From contig JAWRVZ010000238.1 of NCBI GenBank assembly GCA_037043235.1, positions 40,001 to 104,000 of the forward strand: 64,000 bases of DNA, read 5' to 3'. Under the pieces are notes generated by a model. That model worked only from the letters and a program-made list of their open reading frames with translations, made no database searches and had not been told where the DNA came from. This DNA comes from Rhodeus uyekii. Lineage: Eukaryota > Chordata > Actinopteri > Cypriniformes > Acheilognathidae. Positions 43,164 to 53,426 of this stretch are shown here, one piece after another (positions within the stretch are counted from its first letter, which is position 1; every line of letters starts with the position of its first letter). The position numbers and the translations under genes are program-made.

Positions 43164-44710
43164 GTGGAAAAACATATCTGTCCAGAGGTCAGTCTCGAGA
43201 GACTGATACCCCTTGTAGATTTCATGGTAGCGTGGTTACGTCTGCCAGATATCTCTGAAGGGTCCTGCGTACCGTATCAGAAGAATACGCTACTTTGTTC
43301 CGGGTCCATCCTTCCAGATTTTTCGGGGGTTCTGCCAACTCTGGTGGTCCCCGAGCAGGCTCTGATCATGGGACAGGAAGTCGATTCATTGCTGGGGAAA
43401 GAGGCCATAAGGTATGTTCCTCTCTCAGCCAGAGGTCCGGGCTTGTATAGCCGATACTTCATCGTCTCTAGAAGGGATGGAGGCTTGCGTCCTACTTTAG
43501 ATCTTCGCCACTGAGATTCAGAAAGTTAACTCTGAAGCAGTTTGTAGTACAAGCCAGGTCTGAGGACTGGCTTGTCGCGATAGATCTGAAGGACGCATAT
43601 TTACATGTCTCCATCCTTCCACAGCACCGGAAGTTCCTCAGATTCGCCTTTGGGGACAAGGCTTGTCTATACCAAGTTCTTCCGTTCGGCCTAGCTTGTC
43701 TCCTCACACTTTCAACAAGTGCGTGGATGCAGCTCTAGCTCCGCTCCTGGTAGTTCTGGAGTAGATGTGCTCGGCCTCTGAGGGGGCCTAGCACATGGTA
43801 TTGGTCTCACAACCGAGGTTGCTAAGACCGCTCTCCTCTCCAGAGCCGACCACTGGAAACCGTGTATCACTGCCGGCTGTTTCCTGCGGGCCAGCTTGAC
43901 TTCAGGGCTCTCTCTTCCCGAGAGGTTTATGTGGCTACTCTGCTTACCACATACCTCTGGGTGATTCGCCTTCGGTGACGGTTTCTCCGTGGCTCCCGTA
44001 TCTCTTCAACGACTGGCTCTTTCTGGCCCAGTCTCGGGAGATCGCGGTGCGACATCGACACATGTAGGAGCTCGGGCTGAGACTGAATACCGGGAGGAAT
44101 GTGCTCTTGCCGAGGTAGAGCACTACGTCCCTCGGTGTTGTACAGGACTTTGTGTCAGTCTCAGCATGGTTTCTCTCGTGCGTGTTGCCTCTATCCCGTC
44201 CACAGTCAAGAGCATGAGGCTAGGCCGGCCACTCATGGTCAGACGCTTCTAGGAAGTGTTAAACTTTGTGACATCTGTGACCATTATAGTGGCTTAAAAA
44301 CCAGGGGGTTTCCTCCAAGGGCAACCTTTCCCGCCTGATCAAGGTCTCGAAGCGATGCTGCGGGTCTTGCATCAGTGGAAGAAAGCCTGGTTTCTTTCCC
44401 GAAGGCCCGTACTGGGATCACTCTGTCACCGTGTGATGCTGTTGACAGACGCCTCCCGCTCGGGTTGGGGGGTGGCCCCGAGGGGCCGCTCGACTTAGGG
44501 TCTGTGGAGCAGACTCCACCTCTCCTGGCACATAGTATGTGCCGGAAGCCTGGCTGTCTGATTAGCACTTTGAGCTCTTCTCCCAGACCTCCTGTGGACC
44601 CAAGGGGAAACTCAGCTCCCTTCGAGCAGTTTACATCCTGGGGTCCCCAAATTCGGGGGCAGACTTCCTGTCGAGACAGGGGCTGAGGTCCCGGGGAATA
44701 GGACTCCACA
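43164..44710 (+). pseudogene. DIRS reverse transcriptase/RNase H, copy 2
   Basis: The frame 43164-43514 reads ...VPLSARGPGLYSRYFIVSRR, DGGLRPTLDLRH, the RT entry region. After a stop comes VAIDLKDAYLHVSI (first catalytic Asp block, 43573-43615) and LRFAFGDKACLYQVLPFGLA. The YLDDWL box is altered to YLFNDWLFLAQS at about 43998-44034, removing one catalytic Asp and adding a residue. RNase H-like DASRSGWGV is seen near 44450. Stops and the catalytic change make it inactive. Confidence 0.8.
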
Positions 44711-45039
44711 CCAAGGTGTTGGAGAAAATGGGGGGAATTCTGGCCCGTTCCGTCTGGAGAGACGGCTCGCTGCCTGCTCTATTCCCCCCTGTTCTCCCAG
44801 CTTCTCTCTGGCTGGATGCGATACGACATGAGTGGCTGAGGCTCCTCTTGTACACCTTCCCCCGGGTTGCTCTGCTCCCAGGGTTCTAGAGAAAGTTCGC
44901 CAGGACAGGGTCCATCTCACCTTTATTGCCCTGCAGTGGCCGGGCAGGGTGTGGTTCTCGGAATTGGTGTCCCTCCTAGATGGCACTCTTTGGAGGTTCC
45001 TGTCAGAGTGGACCTTCTGTTCCAGGCTCAGGGCAGGAT

Positions 45040-45936
45040 ACTTCATCCTCGCCCGGAACCAGGCTAAGGCTTCTCTTCCTGACTCTCGTGACTGCAGACG
45101 TGTTTTCCTAAGCTCCGCTCTGACCTGCTTTGCCCTTGTGCTAGTATCTGTCTGTTCTTCTTCGGACCCGCTGTACCCCCATTACAGCTTACCACGTACC
45201 CCCAAGTGGTACCCCTCGGGGTTGGGACCCCCTAGTAGTGCATTTCCTTCGTGGAACTTTGAGGCTAAGGCAAGCAGTACGCTCTCGGGTGCTACCTGGG
45301 ACCTGTCCCTGGTTCTCCAGGCTCTGTCCCAGGCACCCTTGAGCCACTCGAGGACATCTCGGAGGAATTCCTCACCCTTAAAACGGTGTTCCTTTTAGCC
45401 ATCTCCTCCTTTAAGAGGCTTGGTACCTTCAGGCCCTCTCAGTGGCCCCTCCTGTTTGGAGTTAGCTCCTTGTCTGGTGAAAGCCTTCCTCTTTCCCAGA
45501 CCTGGACATGTTCCTAAAGTGCTTTCGAGCCCGGCTCGTCACACTATACTGCAGGCCTTATGTCCTCCCCCCCAGTCGTGACCAGGAGTCCAAGAACAAG
45601 GTCTGTCCAGTGCGAGCACTGAACACCTACGTCCGCAGAGCGGTTTCATGACGTAGGTCAGACCTACTCTTTGTATGCTTCGGGGCTCCTAAGGGAGCTC
45701 CAGCGTCAGAACTAACTTTCGAGACTATCTCACTGACTTATGACTCGGCGGGTCAGCAGTTCCTACTGCATGTCCACGCCCACTCTACTCGGAGCATGGC
45801 TACCTCTAAAGCTTTTTGCGCAGGGGATCCCCTTGCTGATACTTGTGATGCGGCTGGCTGGTCCTCACCGCATACTTTTATTAGGTTCTATCAGTTAGAC
45901 CTTAACCCCGCTGTGGGAACCTTAGCCCTTTCGTAG
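45040..45936 (+). pseudogene. DIRS tyrosine recombinase, copy 2
   Basis: Recognisable pieces are LSGATWDLSLVLQALSQAP (about 45280), CPVRALNTYVRRAVS (about 45606-45650), HAHSTRSMATSKAF (45778-45815, His-x-x-Arg box) and SSPHTFIRFYQLDL (45862-45903, Tyr nucleophile region), ending PAVGTLALS and a stop at 45934-45936. Multiple frameshifts interrupt it. The enzyme would integrate DIRS cDNA circles without target duplication. Confidence 0.75.
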
Positions 45937-46105
45937 TGAGCTACGTTAGCTTTCTCATTTCTTAAACTCGTTTGTTTTGTTTAATTCACAGTCATTATAC
46001 CTGGATTGTGAGAAGGTCTGGTCAGTTCTTCTCATAGGTGACAAATGCACACCTGGGGGTAATAAATCATTTTTTTGACACTCTGTATATAATATTTTCT
46101 TCTTG

Positions 46106-46540
46106 GGATGTCTGGACACTGATCATGCTAAAATGCAAACAGAGTGTTTTTCTTCTGGAAGGTAACGCACAGAACCCTCTTCTTTGCTCAACATGATAGA
46201 AGATAGGACTGAGCTCTATTCCTCAACTCTCTGACTTCAGTTTTTAGATCAAACACTGATTTTGACACTGGGGTGTTAACAACGAAAAACTTGCTTGGGC
46301 TCCATAAATCACATCATAATTATGGTCATAAATTATTATTTTGGGACATGGTGTATTATTTAAATACTTATATTTAAAAGCACACTTTTGGTTTGAAATG
46401 TTTTGACTGGGCATAATATTCCTCATGTGAATAATGAGTTGGTTAAATACTAAATACAGAAATTGTTAATAATAAATGTGAATAATTCCATACTTTATCC
46501 TATAAAAATATATAATTCTTATTAAATTGTGAAGGTCTTC
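46106..46540. other. No recognisable gene
   Basis: AT-rich DNA between the DIRS block and an LTR. Nothing assignable. Confidence 0.5.
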
Positions 46541-46542
46541 TG

Positions 46543-46858
46543 TGTGTTAGCCTGCGAATAATCGAGGAGAGAAGGTTGAACTGAAACTTCTCTTTATTAG
46601 AACAAAATCAAACACTTTAAATATAAAACAAAAGGAGCACAGTTGTTCAAAACTGAGAGACCCATACCATGATTACTGACCACACATTATTAACAACTGA
46701 CCAAGACAAAAGAACAAATGAAGACTTATAAACAAGAGAAGATTGGGAACAGCTGACGAGACTAACGAGGGGAGTGATTGATGACAGGTGAGGGAAATAA
46801 CACAGGAAGCACACGGAAATAAAAAGAGAGAGTGAAGAGCAATAACATGAATGTGACA
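46543..46858 (-). mobile_element. Solo LTR, about 316 bp, right arm
   Basis: On the minus strand it starts TGTCACATTCATG, has a TGTTTATAAGTC TATA box and a TCTAATAAAGAGAAG polyadenylation signal, and ends near GCAGGCTAACACA. Its first third is also in the left arm at the same position relative to flanking DNA (31615-31735), so the insertion is older than the duplication. A clear target duplication was not found. Confidence 0.65.
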
Positions 46859-47026
46859 CTGAGAGGTTGATACATTGATGAAGTCCAGGTTAGTTGAATG
46901 TTTATTCTCACTCAGCACACCAATCTAAATTTATAATTGGATTTAATTGTTTATTGATTCAATTCAATGCAGTTTTAAATAATTTTGGTTTTCCTTTCAA
47001 TAGTGATACTTTTAAAAACTCACATA

Positions 47027-48193
47027 CAGTACAGACCAAAAGTTTGGACACACATTCTCATTCAAAGAGTTCTTTATTTTCATGACTATGAAAATTGTAG
47101 ATTCACACTTAAGGCATCAAAACTATGTATTAACACATGTGCAATTATATACATAACATAAAAATTGTGAAACAACTGAAAATATGTAATATTCTAGGAT
47201 TTCAAAGTAGCCAACTTTTGCTTTGATTACTGCTTTGCACACTCTTGGCATTCTCCTGAAGAGGTAATGCTTAGCACTTGTTGGCCCTTTTGCCTTCACT
47301 CTGCGGTCCAGCTCACCCCAAACCATCTCGACTGGACTCATCAGACCAAAGCACAGATTTCCATTGGTCTAATGTCCATTCCTTGTGTTCTTTAGCCCAA
47401 ACAAGTCTCTTCTGCTTGTTCCCTTTCCTTAGCAGAGGTTTCCTAGCAGATATTCTACCATGAAGGTCTGCTTCACACAGTCTCCTCTCAACAGTTGTTC
47501 TAGAGATGTGTCTGCTGTAGAACTCTGTGTTATTGACCTGGTCTCTAATCTGAGCTGCTGTTCACCTGTGATTTCTGAGGCTGGTGACTCGGATGAACTT
47601 CTCCTCTGTAGCAGAGGTGACTCTTGGTCTTTTCGTGGGGCGGTCCACATGTTGTCCAGTTTCTTTGTAGCACTTGATGGTTTTTGTGACTGCACTTGGG
47701 GACACTTTCAAAGTTTTCCAATTTTTTGGACTGACTGACCTCAATTTCTTCAAGTAATGATGGCCACTTGTTTTTCTTTACTTGGCTGCTTTTTTTCTTG
47801 CCATAATAAAAATTATAACACTCTATTCTGTAGGACTATCAGCTGTCTTCTGCACAACACAACTGATGGTCCCAACCCCATTTATAAGGCAACAAATCAC
47901 ACTTATTAAACCTGACAATGCACACCTATGAAGTGAAGACCATTTTAGGTGATTACCTCTTCAGGAGAATGTCAAGAGTGTGCAAAGCAGTAATCAAAGC
48001 AAAAGGTGGCTACTTTGAAAAACCTAGAATATGACATATTTTCAGTTGTTTCACACTTTTTTGTTATGTATTTAATTCCACATGTGTTAATACATAGTTT
48101 TGATGCCTTCAGTGTGACTCTACAAGATTCATAGTCATGAAAATAAAGAACTCTTTGAATGAGAAGGTGTGTCCAAACTTTTGGTTTGTACTG
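47027..48193 (-). mobile_element. Tc1-like transposon, 1167 bp, arm-specific
   Basis: Ends CAGTACAGACCAAAAGTTTGG and its complement CCAAACTTTTGGTTTGTACTG are flanked by TA at 47025-47026 and 48194-48195. The left arm has the unfilled site with one TA-containing sequence (about 31446-31460). The subterminal inverted repeat is long (over 100 bp with GAAAATAAAGAACTCTTTG). Confidence 0.9.
47200..47815 (-). pseudogene. Tc1-like transposase, catalytic core deleted
   Basis: The N-terminus holds two helix-turn-helix regions: LKVSPSAVTKTIKCYKETG (about 47710-47655) and TAAQIRDQVNN through RTTVERRLCEADLHGR (about 47555-47455), the DNA-binding paired-like domain. Next come ARKPLLRKGNKQKRLVWAKE and then a jump to MSPVEMVWGELDRRVKAK (47341-47285), followed by a C-terminal MPRVCKAVIKAK. 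The central part with the two catalytic Asp is deleted. A stop after SLRNHR also interrupts it. Confidence 0.85.
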
Positions 48194-48837
48194 TACATTT
48201 AATATGTACATAATACATTACACAGAACTCTAAACCAATCACCCTTGTATCGCAGCTCTTTGTTAAATTATGATTAATGTAGTTGTGTTTTAACTATTGT
48301 TGTGCACTTTCTCTCACGATTCTAATTGTGAAATTACGAAAATATCATGTTTGTCCTTCACAAATACACAAAATAACAAAACCACTGTGATAAGACAATA
48401 AACTAGAGATCTAAACAAAATAAACCAGTTGTTCAGGTCTAGCAGTAGCTTTCGGATATAAATGTGCGAAGGATAAATTTACCCCATAGCCTCATGAAAC
48501 CGTGTGCTCTCTAGTGACACCTGCTGTGCAAAGCAATGTATGTAACACAGATCAATTCATCCTGAGCAACCAAATTGTCATCGTGTGGGCACAATATTTC
48601 TATTGCCTGTGTATTAAAGTACAGTAGAACCCGACTTACAAAACGCTCTACGTACAAAAAGGTCAACGTACAATAAAAGATTGAGTTTTTTTTTGCCTGA
48701 GTAACTGCAAAATTCCAAGGTGCGTGAAACGAAATCTCGGCCGAGGCAACTATTTACGAATTTTGTTTTGAAATTCGCGCGCCACTGACCCAGAGACTCG
48801 CACAATTGTCCGGCTCTCCAATTGGCTGTCTCCCGGT

Positions 48838-48920
48838 CAGTGTTGCCAGATTGGACTGAAGATTTCCAGCCCAACTACAGGTTAAAACCCACCGGGAACC
48901 CGCCCAATCTGGCAACACTG
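48838..48920. mobile_element. 83-bp hAT MITE, right arm
   Basis: CAGTGTTGCCAGATTGG...CAATCTGGCAACACTG, same site and length as the left-arm MITE at 30730-30812. Flanks are ACCGGGAG-like and GCCGGGTG-like in the matching orientation, so the 8-bp duplication has decayed. Confidence 0.85.
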
Positions 48921-49074
48921 CACCCGGCTCTGACGCTAGTTTTCGCTGCAGCATCGTTCCCACCAGTCTCTGCGTGGCGGCATTCCTCTCCCATTTCGTC
49001 TCTGCTACGCTAATGCTAAAGTTCGTCCTCGCTTTCGCATACAAGTTCTTTTCATCGTGCTGCATCGCTGTTAT

Positions 49075-49202
49075 TTTGTGCCCAGTTAACAAACTTTTTT
49101 TTTCTAATCACTAGCCATGGATGTGAAGATTGTTGCTGAGAGCATTGCAACAATCTTCACATCCATGGCTAGTGATTAGAAAAGTTTGTTAACTGGGCAC
49201 AA
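49075..49202. repeat. Near-perfect palindrome, about 60-bp arms
   Basis: TTTTGTGCCCAGTTAACAAA through CTAGCCATGGATGTGAAGAT reads back in complement after a loop around GCTGAGAGC (about 49135-49143). It would form a strong hairpin in single-stranded DNA or RNA. It belongs to the Tigger-like element. Confidence 0.85.
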
Positions 49203-49639
49203 TTGCGACGCAGCACGATGAAAGGGAAGAAACCGATGCACTCCATGGAGACGAAAAGGGTAATTGTAAACCTCGGAACAGAATATTTTCGTAAGTCGGG
49301 GTTCTACTATATTTTACTCTGCTTGTATTAACCTATGTACACACAACTCACACAACCGGCTTTCCTGTAGTAGAGCCTTGGTGTTTACAATGTTCATTGA
49401 ATGCAATGTAAGTCGCTTCGGATAAAAGCGACTGCCAAATGTAAATGTAAACTTTGTGTTCAACTATTCAGTAGTTCTTTGGGTTAGTGATGACCGTGAA
49501 TGCCCCAAATGATTAAGAAATTATTGTGAGTGCAGTGCTGACTGGGAGTGCAACAGTTCAGTGCTTATGGGAGTGGGATTGTGGAACAGCAAACTGCAAC
49601 AGGGATGGGGAAAAGTGTTTAATGGTTTAAAAAAAAAAT

Positions 49640-49780
49640 ATCAGTATTTGGACTGAGACGGTTTCTCTTTTTGGAAACCACCTCTCCAGCCTTAGCAAAC
49701 ACCCTTTCACAGGGCACCAATGATGCTGGACAATATAAGAACGTTTGCATTAGACATACAATAATAATAATATAGCTGCA
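49640..49780 (-). pseudogene. hAT transposase C-terminal fragment
   Basis: The minus strand reads YCPASLVPCERVFAKAGEVV followed by SKKRNRLSPNTD, the hAT dimerisation segment. Only about 45 codons remain. It is followed directly by a cyprinid repeat, and neither is in the left arm. Confidence 0.8.
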
Positions 49781-51045
49781 AGCATCAATGACGGGGCCAA
49801 GCACAAGCAGGGCATTGACGTGGCTGGCAGAATCACACTAATTGCAGTAATCAACAACTCAATGTTTTTTTTAAATGATTTTAGGCTAAATGGCTGAAAA
49901 ATCATTAATACAGACACTGTAATTTGAATGAAAAGTTTATCTTTTTGGACCAATAGTTGGCGCTATGTCAATTGTTAGGATGTGGTCTGAGTAATGTCAC
50001 AATGAAATCTGCAAAGTTTGGCGTTATTTAGACAAAACATTACTGACATGGAGCATTAAAGTAATTTTGTTATCACTACCTCGAATTTGTAATTGCGGTA
50101 TTCAAAAATGGTTTTGTCTATCAACACGAAAGCCATAACTTTTTGTCAGCACAGTCTGAAGATGATATGATTCAATTTTGGTGAAAATCAGACAAACCGT
50201 CTGGGAGGAGTTAGAAAAAGTAGGATTTTGAAGAAAACAAATTGGAGGACATGACATTTAGGAAAACTTTATCAAATTTTGTATCTGTTTTCTCGGCGTG
50301 ACCCAAGGAACATATATTAAGATCATTTGTTTTAAAATGGATTAATGTAATCAAAAGTTATTACACCCAAAATCTCAGATATGAGAATTTTTGTATTGCA
50401 CGACTCAGCATGATGCCCTGAATCTAAAGCGACGTGTGTGTTCAGAAGTTATAAGTCACTTTTCATATCTCCTGACCACTAGGGGGCAGTGCGCCAATTC
50501 TGCATGTAGCCTCAGATCATGGCTACTATGACACACACCAAGTTTGGTCACAATACGCAAATGCGTTGCGGAGATATAGCCTCAAGTTAATTTTTGCGGC
50601 AAATTTGTTATTCTTTCGCAAGTTATTCGTAAGCGGTTTGATCAATCAACTTTTTGTCTCCATAGTCTGGAGGTGTTCAATTTTTGTGAGAATCGGACAA
50701 ACGGCCTTGGAGTTCGACACAGGTTTTTCATAAAATTCAAAATTGCGGAAATTTTCATGACGGAAAATGAATGCATAGGGTGCAATCGAATCGGAATCAG
50801 TGGACATAAGAATTGTTTCTAGCCCTTATGGTTAAAGAGTTATTAGCATAAATGTAAGTGCAACTTTGGACAGTTGGTGGCGCTAGAGGGATTGAGTTAG
50901 AGACTTCAAAGTTGGTTTGGTCAATGATTGGACTGTCCTCTATGTGTGTGCCAAATTTCATTTTCAAATTTCAGGGGGGAACTGTTAACGTGTCATTTGT
51001 CATGAGTGCCAGTTTGTAATCTTAATGTATTGTGTACTGTGAGAT
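49781..51045. repeat. Non-coding cyprinid-type dispersed repeat
   Basis: Starts after AATAATAATAATA with TAGCTGCAAGCA.CA followed by GGGGCCAAGCAC, a start I associate with a very common dispersed repeat of cyprinid genomes. No coding frame and no inverted ends were recognised. A short piece related to its start (CTTGGGTGCTTGGCCCC) occurs in the last exon of the left lectin gene (about 23615-23633). Phrases such as CACACACCAAGTTTGGTCAC mark the interior. Confidence 0.5.
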
Positions 51046-51822
51046 GCCGCGTGCGCGCCGAACATTAACAACGAGGTAGCGGCTAACATTCCTGCACGCT
51101 CATAAGAGTGTGTAGTCAAATGTATAATCAATGTTAAAGTTTCTAGTTCAATCATTTATGCAATGCACATTAAAGTACTAGCTAGTGCATTTAACATGGT
51201 GCCTGTCTGTTTGTGACTTACAGGTATATTAATTGTACAGCCAAGAAACAAATTTAACTTTAATTTATTGAATTGTCAGTTTATAAAACTTAAACAGTTA
51301 TTTTTGTGTGTGTTCTGATTTTACATTTTTTACACGTGCAAGAGAATATAAATAAATGTACGTATATGTGGTTTATGGTGCCTGTCTGTTTGTGATTTAC
51401 AGGCACCGAGAATAAAACATCTCAGAAAAAGATAATTCGGAGTGTGAACTGTCATTATTTATCCTTAACAAATTACACAACGCAGAATGACAACCACTAC
51501 ATAAACACTGTGTAGATTAAAGAGACTAAACCTTATTTCACCTAGAGAAGTTATTCGGTAAGAACAGTTTTAAGTTGTAAATTGCCTTTTTAAACTCTGC
51601 CTATTTCTCCTGATGAATCATTAGCAAGTATTCATGGCAATTCAAATATCAGCTACACACCTAAAACATTTTTTTTTTTAAATCTAAAATGCTAAACAAT
51701 CTATATAAAACAGTTTAGATGATTTTTTTTTTTTCTTTAATACAAGTAGAAAAATAGGTGCTCAGAACGGAGGTAATGTCACATTACACTGATTGACAGT
51801 CATAGGTTTCTTAATACTTGTA

Positions 51823-53344
51823 CAGTAATACCTCGGTTTACGAGCGACTTGGTGTACGAGCATGGAGGGTCGAATCTGTGTACGAGGAAAAATTTCCCTC
51901 ACCCAAAAAGTCCTAACGCTCAGCATCCTTGTGCGCATTTTTACATGAAATATTCTAATGACGGCCTCTCATAACAGTTAACTCATTCATTGGCTGCATC
52001 ATTCACCACAGTGATACTTTTATAAGTGATTTCCAGTTTTTACCTCATATTCTAAACATTAATTAATTGTGATCGCAATTGTTCACGTAGTGAAATATAC
52101 ACGGTTTTAGCCAAATAATAAACAAAGTAATAGGGTTAGACAAACCATATTTTTATACAATCAACATATAATGCTCTCCTACAAATGAGCACTGTTTTCA
52201 TGTTCATCGGACCTGTCGTTTCTCTGCAGTATCGGCAAAAGCGCAAGGAGTAAAATGTGACTTCTTACCCCGTGAGCGGGGCTCGTTTTAACAGACAGCG
52301 GGTTAGTTGTAACACCATGTTATCCAATGCAAGTTCATTCACTTATTTTTATTTGTTTAAAAAAAAAAGTTGCGTCTTGATCATAAGCATAAATTAATGA
52401 TGAATATTTTTTTCCTTTTTTTTACATTTGTTGTGTTTTGAACAATGTAATGACATTAAAAATCGTTTTAATAGGTTAATACAATGCAAAATATGATTAT
52501 TGATGCAACTTGTTCACTGCGGCTTAGTGTTACAACTAACCCCGCGCTGTCTTTACTTCAGGACCGGATAGCAGCCACAATGTGTTTTTCACGTCTTTAA
52601 AAATGGTACCATCTTTTAGCCAAGAAGATGGTAATCATAACAATATAAGATTAGACTAACAGTCTTTCACACATTCTTTGAAAATCGAAAAACAACTACT
52701 ATAACAAATATTTACATGCTGCCAAAAAAGTTCCTCCCGTGGTTCTCATCCAAATTTTCTCGACAAATGGCCAGAAGACGTGTGCAAACAGTGTGATGAA
52801 AAGCCCTTTAGCACATCACATTTATGCCCGTGCAATTATCTAAAAAAATCGCTGTTACTATTTACCCCGCGCTCCCCTAGTTCTCTCGCGGCTCCCGCGA
52901 ATTCGTTCGTTTGCGGCTCCCGTGAATTCATTCTTTCGCAGCTCCCATGTTCCACGACTTTAGCTCTGGATTATCACTTCATTTGATTTCTGCACTATTA
53001 GAATAAACTCACTCAATTGCTTTCTCTGCTCCTCCCTCCTCTCTCTCCTCCAAGCAGGCTGCTCAAACCTGAAGTGCATTACAGTAAATTATACTTATAA
53101 AAATACAATTTAGAGTTTAATTGTCAATTATTAATTGGTATTTATGAGATCTTAATGGTTACAATTTTAACTGCAATTAATGGGGTTAAACCCAAAAAAT
53201 ATTTAAAATGGGCATGTGTGGTCATGTGGAACGAATTAATTGGTTTTTAGTGCATTCTTATGGGGAAATTTGTTTTGGTGTATGAGCATTTTGGTTTGAG
53301 CTCGCTCTTGGAACGAATTAATCTCGTAAACCGAGGTATTACTG
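51823..53344. mobile_element. Tigger-like element, 1522 bp, arm-specific
   Basis: CAGTAATACCTCGGTTTACG at the left is matched by CGTAAACCGAGGTATTACTG at the right; TA flanks both sides (51821-51822, 53345-53346). The left arm has a clean empty site (ACTTGTATTATCAAT in complement at about 26608). No transposase is legible. It holds an inner inverted repeat (52291-52315 and 52525-52552, GACAGCGGGTTAGTTGTAAC). Confidence 0.85.
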
Positions 53345-53426
53345 TATTATCAATGCAATAGCAACATATTTAAGTGAGGATGAGAAATTTAAACTGATTC
53401 TTCATATGTTCTGTCTTTTTTTCAGG

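Larger units (their letters stand above)
40380..46105 (+). mobile_element. DIRS retroelement copy 2 bracketed by inverted repeats
   Basis: Gag-like, reverse transcriptase, RNase H and tyrosine recombinase remnants follow in order on the plus strand from 41480 to 45936. Inverted repeats (40380-40628 and 45952-46105) flank the block: AACGAGTTTAAGAAATGAGAAA against its complement, and CCCCCAGGTGTG further out. The left copy carries about 110 bp extra. DIRS elements have inverted terminal repeats, but 40629-41480 is not recognisable DIRS sequence, so the exact left end is uncertain. A GTTCCCTGTCAAGGGAACTC palindrome at 41481-41501 could be the true 5' end. Confidence 0.6.
48622..49309. mobile_element. 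Tigger/pogo-like element (right arm copy), fold-back
   Basis: TA-flanked CAGTAGAACCCGACTTAC at the left and GTAAGTCGGGGTTCTACTA at the right. It is the partner of 30150-31031. It contains a nearly perfect palindrome (49075-49202) whose arms include the CAGTTAAC..CACTAGCCATGGATG segment, larger than in the left arm. Confidence 0.75.

Noticed and set aside
44375..45398. Long Pro/Ser/Leu-rich frames on both strands as genes
   Set aside because: They overlap frame-shifted DIRS RNase H and recombinase remnants; GC-rich DIRS sequence has few stops in all frames.
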